Assembly (NCBI GenBank): GCA_963774075.1
Contig: CAVZDP010000003.1
Location: 62,001 to 126,000, forward strand
DNA length: 64,000 nt
Source: JBBQNR01 sp963774075
GTDB taxonomy: Bacteria; Actinomycetota; Thermoleophilia; Solirubrobacterales; JBBDJG01
Reading direction: 5' to 3'
The position numbers and the translations under genes are program-made. Positions 1 through 7,397 of the stretch are shown here, piece by piece. Under the pieces are notes generated by a model. That model did not search any database. It was not told the origin of the DNA and saw only the letters and a program-made list of their open reading frames with translations. How positions within the stretch are numbered: position 1 is the first letter of the stretch; every line of letters starts with the position of its first letter.

Positions 1-423
1 GGCGACGAACACCGCTCCGCAGCGGTTCATCCGCAGGAAGGTCTCGGTAATGTCGGCGAGCTCCATCGGGCCGCTGAGCGGGGTCCGGTCCGCGAGTTGC
101 CGCACTCCGGCAACGGCCCGCGTGGCGCGGGCCGAGCGCATGACCGCCGAGGCACCGCGCGGCCCGACACTGGGGCTTGCTGCGCCCCCCTCCTGAAGCC
201 AGCGCAGTTCGGCGTGCGCGACGAAGCGCTCGGGGTGGGTCCCCGTAATCACGACCGCGCCGACGCCTTCGTCGGTCTCGGCGCGGGTGACGAGCGCAGC
301 GAGGTCCGCGGCGATCTCGGGTCCGAACTCGCCGCGCGGACCGCCATGGAGCCGGGCGAGGAGCACGCGCCCTCGCTGCTCGACCTCGATTCCGAGGCGG
401 TGGTCTTGGGTCATCGTGGTCAT
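1..423 (-). CDS. enoyl-CoA hydratase/isomerase family protein, C-terminus cut by window edge
   Basis: The first 141 codons of a crotonase-fold protein are present and the gene runs off the left edge in frame. Visible features are the N-terminal beta strand pattern (IEVEQRGRVLLARLHG), the segment VGAVVITGTHPERFVAHAEL, which fits the first crotonase motif with oxyanion-hole region, and a following helix. Start: ATG at 423 preceded by an AAAGG-like ribosome site. A second in-frame ATG lies three codons later. Its start codon overlaps the stop of the 43-codon frame upstream (ATGA), so it is the third gene of a translationally coupled set. Substrate cannot be told from the visible half. Family call is firm, function loose. 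Confidence 0.75.
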   Translation of the reverse strand, partial: MTTMTQDHRLGIEVEQRGRVLLARLHGGPRGEFGPEIAADLAALVTRAETDEGVGAVVITGTHPERFVAHAELRWLQEGGAASPSVGPRGASAVMRSARATRAVAGVRQLADRTPLSGPMELADITETFLRMNRCGAVFVA

Positions 424-551
424 GGGCAGGCCTTTCTCGAGTAGATGCGACGTGCGACAGGAGGCTCCCGCTCATGGAACTTGACGGCCACCGGCGGGTG
501 GTCGAGATCGAGGAGCCGGGTGAGCTCCTGAACGAGAGCGGTCGTGCTCAT
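420..551 (-). CDS. 43-residue DUF169-like fragment, coupled to both neighbours
   Basis: A 43-codon frame whose ATG overlaps the stop of the MFS-thioesterase gene (ATGA at 548-551) and whose TGA overlaps the start of the enoyl-CoA hydratase. The segment LTRLLDLDHPPVAVKF resembles the N-terminus of DUF169 proteins, which have about 200 residues; the rest of that family is missing here. It could be a remnant that now only keeps ribosomes moving between two genes, or a real micro-protein. The resemblance is by eye and short, so the family label is tentative, but the double overlap is directly visible. Confidence 0.5.
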   Translation of the reverse strand: MSTTALVQELTRLLDLDHPPVAVKFHEREPPVARRIYSRKACP

Positions 552-2527
552 ACGGCGACCTTACTTCGACCGTCAGCAAGCGTCGGTTCGGTGGTCCGCG
601 TTCCGTTGGGGCTCAGCACGATGCAGGTTGTCGTCCCGTGGGCGATGAGCTTTCCGGTCGACTCTACGAACACCCGGCCCTCGGCAGTAGCGACGCGTGA
701 GCCAGCGTGAACGATCTGCGCTTCACAGACGACACGTCCGGTCTCACGCGTCATCGGTCGCACGAAATTGACCTTCAGCTCCAGCGTCGTGTAGCTGGCG
801 TCAGGTGGGAGCTTGCTCTGAACGGCGCAGCCCATCGCGGAGTCGAGAAGGGTCGCTGCCAGGCCGCCGTGGACTACGCCGATCGGGTTGTAATGGAATT
901 CGTCGGGGGTCACGGCGAACGAAGTACGGCCGTCGCCGATCTGGACAATCGACATTCCGAGCAGGTTCGCGATCGGTGCCGGCGGGATATATCCGTCGCG
1001 GATCGCGCGCAGGTGGTCGATGCCCGAGAGGTCATGGCGGAGCTCCGCGGCCGCGACCGGATCCTCCCAGGTGACCACACGGACGCGTTCGTCCGGCTGG
1101 GACTCTGCTCCGTTCGATTCCGGGGCCACCTCTAATGGAGCCGGAGTCGCCATACCGGTGACCCGCACGCGACCGAGCGCAGCGGAGGCAAGAGCAGCGC
1201 CAACCGAGGTGAGTGCGATAAAGGTCCAGCCGTCAGCGAACGGGTCGACCGAGCTACCTGGCGTCCCGAGGATCGCGATCAGGATTGCGACTCCGACAGC
1301 CGCACCGATCTGGCGCGACATTCCGAAGACGGCGACCCCGGTCGCGAACCGATGGGGCGGAAGGGACGCCGCCGCGGCACTCGAAAGCGATGGGATCGTG
1401 AGGCCCACGCCGATACCCGTGACGATCAGCCCCGGGAGCATCTCCTCCACGTACGCGCGCTCGGCCCCGACTCGCCACGTCCACCAGGCTGTGCCAAGCG
1501 CGAAGAGCAACGCTCCCGGTACTGCAATCGCGCGCTGCCCGAAGCGGTCTCCGAGTTTGCCAGCGGGGAACGAGAAAAGGGCTGCGGAAAAGGGTCCCGG
1601 CACGAGCAGCAGGCCTGCCTGCAGGACGGAGTACTCCCAGACACCCGTCAAGAACAGGACGCCTGCGAGCAGCATCGCCGAGAAACCCGCGAAGAAAAGG
1701 AATGACCCCAGGTTCGCGAGCGCAAACGAGCGTACGCGAAGCATCTCGAGCTCGACGACCGGCGCAGGGTGGCGCGCGGACCGCAACAGGAAGAGGGGAA
1801 CCAGCGCCGCGGCCGCTGCGAACGAACCCAGCACGCGCGGGTCGTCCCAGCCCCAGTCCGGTCCTTTCACGATGCCGAGCGCGAGGCCCGCGATGCCCGC
1901 TGCCAAGATGGCGGCGCCCAGCAGGTCGGGAAACGGCGTGCCCTGTTCTTCGCGGTACTCACGCAGGGCCCGCGCCGCGATCGCGAAGGTGACAAGGCCC
2001 ACCGGGACATTCACGACAAAGACCCAGCGCCAGCTCAGCTCGACAAGCAACCCACCGACGGGCGGGCCGGCCGCCGCGGCTACGCCGCCGACCGCCGCCC
2101 ATGCACCCACGGCGGTGGCACGCTGCGCAGGCGGAAACTCGGGCAGCAGCAGTCCGAGCGATGTCGGGACGAGGAAAGCCGCGCCGGCGGCCTGGAGCAC
2201 GCGCGCTGCGACCAGCACGAGCGCGGATGGCGAGACAGCGCACAAAGCCGAGGCGACCGTGAAGAGCGCGAGGCCGGTCAGGAAGCCACGCTTGCGGCCG
2301 ACGCGATCCGAGATGCGCCCCGCGGGCACCAGTAGCGCGGCGAACACGATCGCGTAGGCGTTCAACACCCAGGAGAGGTCGGAGAGGCTGGTGCCGGCGA
2401 AGTCGCGCTCGAGATCGGGGAAGGCGATGTTGACGATGAACAAATCGAGGCTCGCCATGAAGACCCCGACCGAGACGATCGCCCAGACCCGCCAGCGGCG
2501 CGCAGAGGTTGTCGGTTCGCCGGCCAT
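548..2527 (-). CDS. DHA2-type MFS exporter fused to a PaaI-like hotdog thioesterase
   Basis: 659 residues. Residues about 1-470 are a major facilitator of the 14-helix drug:H+ antiporter type: LDLFIVNIAFPDLERDF in the first helix region, GRISDRVGRKR in the loop between helices 2 and 3 (motif A), and a motif-C-like glycine-rich helix near PPVGGLLVELSWRWVF. After a linker, residues about 500-650 form a complete acyl-CoA thioesterase of the PaaI class with the HGG active-site signature (NPIGVVHGGLAATLLDSAMG). The thioesterase region reads like a full stand-alone protein beginning near VTWEDP. No stop or frame break separates the halves. Such a fusion suggests export coupled to CoA-thioester hydrolysis, which is inference. 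Divergent from the HxlR regulator. Confidence 0.85.
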   Translation of the reverse strand: MAGEPTTSARRWRVWAIVSVGVFMASLDLFIVNIAFPDLERDFAGTSLSDLSWVLNAYAIVFAALLVPAGRISDRVGRKRGFLTGLALFTVASALCAVSPSALVLVAARVLQAAGAAFLVPTSLGLLLPEFPPAQRATAVGAWAAVGGVAAAAGPPVGGLLVELSWRWVFVVNVPVGLVTFAIAARALREYREEQGTPFPDLLGAAILAAGIAGLALGIVKGPDWGWDDPRVLGSFAAAAALVPLFLLRSARHPAPVVELEMLRVRSFALANLGSFLFFAGFSAMLLAGVLFLTGVWEYSVLQAGLLLVPGPFSAALFSFPAGKLGDRFGQRAIAVPGALLFALGTAWWTWRVGAERAYVEEMLPGLIVTGIGVGLTIPSLSSAAAASLPPHRFATGVAVFGMSRQIGAAVGVAILIAILGTPGSSVDPFADGWTFIALTSVGAALASAALGRVRVTGMATPAPLEVAPESNGAESQPDERVRVVTWEDPVAAAELRHDLSGIDHLRAIRDGYIPPAPIANLLGMSIVQIGDGRTSFAVTPDEFHYNPIGVVHGGLAATLLDSAMGCAVQSKLPPDASYTTLELKVNFVRPMTRETGRVVCEAQIVHAGSRVATAEGRVFVESTGKLIAHGTTTCIVLSPNGTRTTEPTLADGRSKVAV

Positions 2528-2563
2528 CAGAAGGTTCGATCATAGAACTTACTTGCGCTAAGC

Positions 2564-2583
2564 TCTGTGAGGTGCTTCACAGA
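2564..2583. promoter_or_regulatory. inverted repeat over the HxlR start codon, candidate operator
   Basis: Arms TCTGTGA and TCACAGA, 7 bp each and perfect, separated by 6 bp. The repeat covers the proposed GTG start (2572) of the HxlR gene and sits 37 bp upstream of the divergent MFS-thioesterase start. Dimeric winged-helix regulators bind such dyads, so autoregulation and control of the exporter is a reasonable inference. Confidence 0.5.
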
Positions 2584-3027
2584 ACCTATGGACAGAACTG
2601 CTCGGCGGCACGCGCACTGGAGGTGATCGGCGAGCGCTGGACGCTCTTGATCCTGCGCGATGCGTTCCTCGGCATCCGGCGATTCGACGAATTTCAGCGC
2701 GATCTCGGCGTCTCCAGGGGTGTACTGACAGCGCGCCTTCAGTGGCTCTGTGACGAAGGAATCCTCGAGCGACGGATATATCAGGAACGCCCCGCGCGCT
2801 TCGAATACAGACTGACGCAGAAGGGGCGCGATCTGTGGCCGGCGATGATGGCGCTGATGAAGTGGGGTGACCGCTACGAGTCCGAGGATGGCGCGCCACG
2901 ACTGGTCCTGCATCGTGGCTGTGGCGGCGAGGTCACGGATCACTCGACGTGCGCAAAGTGCGGAGCCGAGCTGACGATCCACGACGTGGAGACGCGCCCC
3001 GGACCCGGCGCCCGCGCGGCGGCCTGA
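2572..3027 (+). CDS. HxlR-family winged-helix transcriptional regulator
   Basis: 151 residues from GTG at 2572. The family hallmarks are in order: NCSAARALEVIGERWTLLILRD at the N-terminus (Cys followed by the W-T-LLILR helix), the recognition helix region LGVSRGVLTARLQWLCDEGILERR, the wing EYRLTQKGRDLWP, and a C-terminal tail with HRGCGG and CAKCGAEL cysteines typical of longer HxlR proteins. The frame is open further upstream to 2509, but that would overlap the divergent MFS gene and its start; the GTG gives the usual HxlR length. Likely controls the divergent exporter. Ligand unknown. Confidence 0.85.
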   Translation: MLHRTYGQNCSAARALEVIGERWTLLILRDAFLGIRRFDEFQRDLGVSRGVLTARLQWLCDEGILERRIYQERPARFEYRLTQKGRDLWPAMMALMKWGDRYESEDGAPRLVLHRGCGGEVTDHSTCAKCGAELTIHDVETRPGPGARAAA

Positions 3028-3162
3028 CAGACCAACCGCGCCGGGTCCCACTGAAGATTGCAGCGACCCCGCTAGTCGTCGGACCGAAGTCAAAGCTCCT
3101 GTTGCCCAATTCGTTGCCCACAAGTGTTTTTCAACAGGTAGTCAAGTAGTCAATACAACGAA

Positions 3163-3186
3163 AAACCCCCGCTACAGCGGGGGTTT
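3163..3186 (-). terminator. intrinsic terminator downstream of tRNA-Thr
   Basis: AAACCCCCGC / GCGGGGGTTT stem with loop TACA. On the minus strand it follows the tRNA by a few bases and continues into a T-rich run (TTTTTCG). It could also serve the HxlR gene from the other side. Confidence 0.8.
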
Positions 3187-3193
3187 CTCGAGG

Positions 3194-3267
3194 AGCCGAC
3201 GCCCGGATTCGAACCGGGGACCCCTTCATTACGAGTGAAGTGCTCTGGCCAGCTGAGCTACGTCGGC
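3194..3267 (-). tRNA. tRNA-Thr (anticodon CGU)
   Basis: Cloverleaf readable on the minus strand: acceptor GCCGACG/CGTCGGC with discriminator T, D arm GCTC/GAGC, anticodon arm CTTCA-CTCGTAA-TGAAG with anticodon CGT, T arm CCCGG-TTCGAAT-CCGGG. CCA is not encoded (the next bases are CCT). Reads ACG codons. Confidence 0.95.
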
Positions 3268-3370
3268 GCTGGCTGGCAAGTATAGGCAGCGCCCTCAGGC
3301 CTTCCGAGCCGTGGGGTGTCGCATTTCGCAGCGGGCGAGTGAGTGAATTACGTACGCAACGAGGGCCGGT

Positions 3371-3398
3371 TGGGCGCTCACCTTGAGGTGAGCGCCCA
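3371..3398 (-). terminator. perfect 12-bp hairpin after the coiled-coil membrane gene
   Basis: TGGGCGCTCACC, loop TTGA, then the exact complement. It lies just downstream of the stop at 3410 on the minus strand. There is no T tract, so it may act with Rho or as an mRNA 3-prime stabiliser. Confidence 0.6.
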
Positions 3399-3409
3399 GG
3401 CCGTTCAGG

Positions 3410-3802
3410 TCAGGTGCGGCTCTCGTGCTCTGCGGCCCGCGGGTGGGCGCCGTTGCGATCGGCCTCGCGGTCGTTGTCCCGATCCCCGTCGTCATCGACG
3501 TCCGGGTCGAGCTCGTCGGCGCGTGCGGAATGCTCCTCAGCCGCTTCGCGCTCGGTACGGGCTCGCACCGACCGCTCCTCAGCTTCGGCGGCCTCGCGCC
3601 GAGCCCGCGCTGCCTGCTCGTCCGCCCGTGCGCTCTGGCGGTCGGCGCGCGCGCCGCGGATCCTCGCCTCGTCACGAAGCTCGCCCGCCTCCATGCGCTT
3701 GCGCTCGTACTGGCGCTGGCGCGCTCGTGGCAGGACGACTGCCAAGATCGCGACCACGACGAGTGCCGCCACCACTATTGCTATCACTGCTGCTGCGCTC
3801 AT
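3410..3802 (-). CDS. small single-pass membrane protein with Arg/Glu/Ala-rich coiled-coil tail
   Basis: 130 residues. Residues 3-25 form one hydrophobic helix (AAAVIAIVVAALVVVAILAVV), followed by about 75 residues dominated by A, R, E with strong heptad character, and an acidic-basic tail (DPDVDDDGDRDND). Start ATG at 3802 is chosen because GGAAGGAGAG lies 6 nt upstream; a TTG two codons earlier is less likely. The upstream GlsB/YeaQ gene is on the same strand 58 bp away, so the two probably share the sigma-B-like promoter at 4179-4204. Predicted topology is a short outside N-terminus with the coil in the cytoplasm. I recognise no named family. Confidence 0.75.
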   Translation of the reverse strand: MSAAAVIAIVVAALVVVAILAVVLPRARQRQYERKRMEAGELRDEARIRGARADRQSARADEQAARARREAAEAEERSVRARTEREAAEEHSARADELDPDVDDDGDRDNDREADRNGAHPRAAEHESRT

Positions 3803-3860
3803 AGTCAACTCTCCTTCCAGAGTTTCCGGAGTTCCCTCAGCTTCCGATCAGCGTCCGTCG

Positions 3861-4130
3861 TCAGGCGCGTGCCGGGCCGCGATCCGTGGCCACCCTGTAG
3901 AGCAGGAGCAGCAGGATCGACCCGCCGATCGCAATCAGCCAGGTGCCGAGATCGAAGAACTCGTCGAGGTCGCCGATGTTGAGCGCACTCGCGATCAACC
4001 CGCCTACCACTGCGCCGGCGATCCCGATCAGCGTCGTTACGAAGATCCCTCCCGGATCGTCGCCGGGCAAGATCCACTTCGCTATCGCGCCGGCGAAGAG
4101 TCCGAGCAGGATGAACCCGAGTATGCCCAT
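3861..4130 (-). CDS. GlsB/YeaQ/YmgE family (transglycosylase-associated) membrane protein
   Basis: 89 residues, the normal length of this stress-linked family. The typical N-terminus GILGFILLGLFAGAIAKWILPG is followed by GGIFVTTLIGIAGAVVGGLI and a third helix near LIAIGGSILLLLLY, giving three transmembrane segments with conserved Gly packing. Start ATG at 4130 has GGGGGGAG upstream. Biochemical function of the family is not established; members are induced by general stress, which agrees with the GTTT/GGGAAC promoter pair just upstream. Confidence 0.9.
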   Translation of the reverse strand: MGILGFILLGLFAGAIAKWILPGDDPGGIFVTTLIGIAGAVVGGLIASALNIGDLDEFFDLGTWLIAIGGSILLLLLYRVATDRGPARA

Positions 4131-4178
4131 CGAGGACTCCCCCCTTACATCGATTGGTACATCGCTTGCGTCACCCGT

Positions 4179-4204
4179 GTTCCCACCACGAACGTCCCGC
4201 AAAC
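4179..4204 (-). promoter_or_regulatory. sigma-B/SigF-like promoter of the GlsB/YeaQ gene
   Basis: On the minus strand GTTT (4204-4201), 16 nt spacer, GGGAAC (4184-4179), about 50 nt before the start codon. Spacing and hexamers fit the general-stress sigma consensus of Bacillus SigB and mycobacterial SigF. Similar pairs occur at 7140-7166, 22252-22278 and 59019-59042. Confidence 0.5.
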
Positions 4205-4240
4205 GCGAACAGGTGAGCCGCGACGGTGCTAGCCAGCGGA

Positions 4241-4372
4241 CTAGCCGGTGACGGCGAGCAGCGCACCGGACAGGGCGGATGCGAGCAGGAGCACGCAAAC
4301 CACACCGATGATCTGCAGGCCCGCAAGGACAAACCGGCTCGCTCGTACCCTGTTGATTCCGTTCGATACCAC
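4241..4372 (-). CDS. possible 43-residue single-helix membrane peptide
   Basis: From GTG at 4372 the frame reads a basic head (RVRASR) and one long hydrophobic helix (FVLAGLQIIGVVCVLLLASA) to a stop at 4241. The helix is coherent and unlike random high-GC frames. No strong ribosome site, and longer frames are possible upstream to 4450. I do not recognise it. Confidence 0.3.
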   Translation of the reverse strand: MVSNGINRVRASRFVLAGLQIIGVVCVLLLASALSGALLAVTG

Positions 4373-4743
4373 CGGAGTCCGTTCCGAGAATGCGCAGCGA
4401 GAAGGAGCCGCGCGCCTCGAAAGTAGTACGAGGAGCCGCCTCTTCGCCACTGTTTTTCGCCCCGGGGGAAACCGGGAGGCGGCTCTAGGGCGAGGAGGGT
4501 AAGGAGCGCGCCGGGGGCTCCAGCGAAGTCGTCGATGTCCCCTCGGCCGGCCGTTTGGCGCTGGCGCTACCCGAGGCCAGTGCCCGGGAACCTGACTTCC
4601 GTTTCGACCTTCCTCCGTATTCCGGAGCCCCTGGTCGCTCGGCGCCGAGCGAATTCCACTCGGCCCTCTACTAAGTTACCTCTAAGTAAGTTAAGGCGGT
4701 GTGAAGATCGCACCGGGCCCGCTCAAGATTCCATCAAGCCGGG
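4373..4743. other. gene-free stretch upstream of nothing obvious
   Basis: About 370 bp between the small membrane peptide and the end of holB. I see no coherent reading frame. It contains a short AT-richer patch with a repeated AAGTTA (near 4672-4695) and ends in one copy of the 25-bp motif described at 4724-4748. Confidence 0.5.
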
Positions 4744-4748
4744 TTACG
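4724..4748 (+). repeat. 25-bp motif, copy 1
   Basis: CAAGATTCCRTCAAGCCGGG followed by TTRCG. 23 of 25 bases match the copy at 13360-13384, and both are preceded, 15 nt earlier, by GTGARGAT. This copy overlaps the last codons of holB on the other strand. Confidence 0.55.
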
Positions 4749-5874
4749 TGCGGGCAACGACCCGGCGCATGCGGTTGAAGAGGGACTCGAGGGCAAGATC
4801 CTCGAGGACGTTTCGCTCCAAGCGCCGCCGAGCTTCTTCGCAGAGATCGAGGCACTGGACCAGACGCGCCGGGTCACGCCCCGCGGCGTCTTGCTCGAGC
4901 TCGCTGAGGCGGTCTGCGTTGAACGCCTGTGCCGCGGCGCCGCTCGCGGCCGCGACGAGATCGCGGAACCAGATGCTCACGAGCTCGAGGCTCTGGTCGA
5001 GCGAGAACGTGTGAGCGCGCCGGTGCGCACGGCGGGCCTGCAGGTCCTGCTCCCGGACGAACCCCTGCCGGCCGCGGCGCGGCTCGCTCTCCAGCATCCG
5101 CTCGAGCCCGGCCTTCACCTCGGCCTCGGCGTGCGCGCCGCGCTCCGCCGCCCGCTCGAGCAGCGCCTGCCAGGGAGCCGAGAGCGCCCAGGCGGCGTCG
5201 TCGGTCTCGGCTTGCGCGATCACTGATCGCGCGGCTGCCTCTGCCTCGCGCCGCTGTTCCGCGCCCTCGCCGGCAAGCCAGCGCGCCCTGCCGACGTCCC
5301 CGCCGGCCAGCCGCGCGCAGGCGGTGGCGAGAGCGGCATCGACCCCGTCCTCAGCCAGGAGCTCCGCCACCCTTTCGGCCGGGACGGGCCCGAAGCGGAC
5401 CTGCTGGCAGCGCGAGGGGATGGTCGGCAGCAGGCGGCCGGGGGCCGAGCTGATGAGCACGAAGTGGGCGAAGGGCGAGGGCTCCTCGAGTGACTTCAGG
5501 AGCGCATTCTGGGACTCATCGTTCATGCGGTCCGCATCGGCGATCACGAACAGTCTGCGCTGCGACTCGAAGGGGCGCAGCGCGACCTCTCGCACCACTC
5601 GCGAGCGGATGTCATCGACGAGGATGTCGTGCGCCCCCCGCGGCTCCACCCACGTCAGGTCCGGGTGGACGCCCGCGATCGCACGCCGCTCGCTCCCGTC
5701 AGGATCCGAAGCGCCGCGCGACACGAGCGTGGCGGCGAATGCCCGCGCCGCGGTGCGCTTGCCGGTTCCGGGCGGGCCGTGGAAGAGATAGGCGTGCGAG
5801 AGGTGCTCGTCGTCGCGAAGCGCCGCCTCGAGCGCCATGCGCGCGTGGGCCTGATGCTCGGTGCCGGGGATCAC
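4744..5874 (-). CDS. holB: DNA polymerase III subunit delta-prime
   Basis: 376 residues of the AAA+ clamp-loader fold. Walker A is HGPPGTGKRT near residue 30; the segment LFVIADADRMNDESQNALLK is the Walker B/sensor region in its delta-prime form, followed by LEEPSPFAHFVLIS and the SRC arginine-finger motif in IPSRCQQV. The C-terminal helical collar domain is present though the sequence is loosely conserved. Start: GTG at 5874, six bases after a TATCCT box, so probably translated from a leaderless message. The frame stays open far upstream under the acyl-CoA dehydrogenase, but that extension is antisense and rejected. Partner of Tmk and of the tau/delta subunits at the replication fork. Confidence 0.92.
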   Translation of the reverse strand: MIPGTEHQAHARMALEAALRDDEHLSHAYLFHGPPGTGKRTAARAFAATLVSRGASDPDGSERRAIAGVHPDLTWVEPRGAHDILVDDIRSRVVREVALRPFESQRRLFVIADADRMNDESQNALLKSLEEPSPFAHFVLISSAPGRLLPTIPSRCQQVRFGPVPAERVAELLAEDGVDAALATACARLAGGDVGRARWLAGEGAEQRREAEAAARSVIAQAETDDAAWALSAPWQALLERAAERGAHAEAEVKAGLERMLESEPRRGRQGFVREQDLQARRAHRRAHTFSLDQSLELVSIWFRDLVAAASGAAAQAFNADRLSELEQDAAGRDPARLVQCLDLCEEARRRLERNVLEDLALESLFNRMRRVVART

Positions 5875-5880
5875 GTTCCC

Positions 5881-5890
5881 AGGATACGAT
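5881..5890. promoter_or_regulatory. overlapping back-to-back -10 boxes for holB and acyl-CoA dehydrogenase
   Basis: Within AGGATACGAT, the minus strand reads TATCCT (5886-5881), 6 nt before the holB GTG, and the plus strand reads TACGAT (5885-5890), 8 nt before the dehydrogenase GTG at 5899. The two starts are only 24 bp apart, so both messages are probably leaderless and the polymerases compete. Confidence 0.5.
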
Positions 5891-5898
5891 GGGTGACG

Positions 5899-7098
5899 GT
5901 GGCTGCCACCGGCGTATCCGCATCGATCGACCTCGTTCCGAGCGACGAGGAGACGCTCCTGCGCGAGGCCGTCGCCGGCATCTGCAGCAACTTCGGGCGT
6001 CCGTACATGCGTGAGAAGGTCGAGGCCGGCGAGCCGGCGCTCGAGCTCTGGGACGCGCTCGCAAGCCGCGGCTATCTCGGCGTCAACATCCCCCATGAAT
6101 ACGACGGCGGCGGACTCGGGCTGCGAGCTCTGTCGGCGGTCGGCGAGGAGTCTGCGGCAGCGGGCTGCCCGCTGCTCCTGATCGTCGTCTCCCCCGCGAT
6201 CGTCGGCAGCATCCTCGCGCGCCACGCCACGCCCGACCAGAAGGAGCGCTGGCTGCGCGGAATCGGCACGGGCACCACCAAGATCGCCTTCGCGATCACC
6301 GAGGCCGGCGCCGGCTCCAACTCGCACAACCTCGCGACCTCGGTCCGCCGCGACGGCGAGCGCCTCTTGCTCAACGGCCAGAAGACGTTCATATCCGCCA
6401 TCGAGGAAACCGATGCCGTGCTGGTCGTGGCGCGCCAGCGCCTCGAGGACGGCACCCTCGGCCTGCCTTCGCTCGCGATCGTGGACGTCGACGCCCCGGG
6501 CTTCACGCGCCAGCAGATACCGATGCCGCGCATGGGGCCCGACAAGCAGTGGACCCTCTTCTTCGACGACGTCGAGATCGAGGAGGAGCGCCTGATCGGT
6601 GGACACGGCGGCGGCCTCGGCCCCGTCTTCGACGGCCTCAACCCGGAGCGGATCATGGGCGCATCGATTGCGAACGGCATCGCCCGGCTGGCGCTCGACC
6701 AAGCGGCCGCCTACGCCCGCGAGCGAAACGTGTGGGGCGAGCCGATCGGCGCTCACCAGGGCATCGCGCATCCACTCGCGCAGGCGAAGGTGGAGCTCGA
6801 GCTGGCGCGACTCATGACGCAGAAGGCGGCCGCGCTCTACGACGCCGGAGCGCCGGGCGCGGGCGAGGCGTCGAACATGGCCAAGTACGCCTCCGCGGAG
6901 GCCGCGATCAAGTGCGTGGACCAGGCGATCCAGACCCACGGCGGCAACGGATTCGCGCTCGAGTACGGGCTCACCGACCTCTGGTGGGGCGTGCGGCTCG
7001 TGCGAACGGCGCCGGTCTCGCGCGAGATGATCCTCAACTACGTCGCCGAGCATTCCCTCGGGCTGCCCAAGTCGTACGGACCTCGCGGCCAGGGTTAG
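5899..7098 (+). CDS. acyl-CoA dehydrogenase
   Basis: 399 residues from GTG at 5899 (an alternative GTG is at 5893). N-terminal helical domain; then the FAD/substrate middle domain with the signature AFAITEAGAGSNSHNLAT, a tryptophan-containing FDDVEI loop, and the C-terminal four-helix domain with CVDQAIQTHGGNGFALEYGL. FAD-dependent alpha,beta-desaturation of an acyl-CoA is the expected reaction. Chain length or ring specificity is not readable; given the badH-badI pair at 13.5 kb, an alicyclic acyl-CoA is one possibility. It sits with CsbD on the plus strand between two minus-strand replication genes. The start position is chosen from the TACGAT box. Confidence 0.88.
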   Translation: MAATGVSASIDLVPSDEETLLREAVAGICSNFGRPYMREKVEAGEPALELWDALASRGYLGVNIPHEYDGGGLGLRALSAVGEESAAAGCPLLLIVVSPAIVGSILARHATPDQKERWLRGIGTGTTKIAFAITEAGAGSNSHNLATSVRRDGERLLLNGQKTFISAIEETDAVLVVARQRLEDGTLGLPSLAIVDVDAPGFTRQQIPMPRMGPDKQWTLFFDDVEIEEERLIGGHGGGLGPVFDGLNPERIMGASIANGIARLALDQAAAYARERNVWGEPIGAHQGIAHPLAQAKVELELARLMTQKAAALYDAGAPGAGEASNMAKYASAEAAIKCVDQAIQTHGGNGFALEYGLTDLWWGVRLVRTAPVSREMILNYVAEHSLGLPKSYGPRGQG

Positions 7099-7126
7099 GG
7101 CCCCGAGGCCGGCTCACCCAGCCATC

Positions 7127-7166
7127 CGGTTTCTAAACCGTTAGCGCTCCCGCCCATCCGGGGTAC
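7127..7166 (+). promoter_or_regulatory. palindrome plus sigma-B/SigF-like promoter of csbD-like gene
   Basis: CGGTTT-CT-AAACCG is a perfect dyad at 7127-7140, overlapping GTTA (7140-7143), a 17-nt spacer and GGGTAC (7161-7166). The second part fits the stress sigma consensus, and CsbD is a classical SigB-dependent gene in Bacillus. The dyad could be an operator or the terminator stem of the preceding gene. Confidence 0.5.
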
Positions 7167-7211
7167 ACGCCGTGAACGACTCACGGAACGCGATACGAAG
7201 GGAGAAATCAC

Positions 7212-7385
7212 ATGGGCGATGGAAACCTCGATGACGCCAAGGGCAAGGTCAAGGAGGCCGCGGGCGACCTCACCGACGATGATTCCCTCAAGAACGAGGG
7301 CAAGGTGGACCAGGCGTCGGGCAGCGTCAAGGACAAGGTGGGAGACGCCGCCGACAAGGTGAAGGACGCCATCCGCCGCGACTAG
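7212..7385 (+). CDS. CsbD family stress protein
   Basis: 57 residues, standard for the family. The repeated pattern DAKGKVKEAAGDLTDD ... NEGKVDQASGSVKDKVGDAADKVKDAI is diagnostic: a charged, Gly/Ala/Lys-rich helical-hairpin protein of the cytoplasm made under general stress. AGGGAGAA lies 6-12 nt upstream of the ATG. Molecular role unknown in the family. Confidence 0.93.
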   Translation: MGDGNLDDAKGKVKEAAGDLTDDDSLKNEGKVDQASGSVKDKVGDAADKVKDAIRRD

Positions 7386-7397
7386 CCGCGACGGACG

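Noticed and set aside
5875..7053. Upstream extension of holB to 769 codons
   Set aside because: The extra part is antisense to a well-supported acyl-CoA dehydrogenase and has no family sequence.
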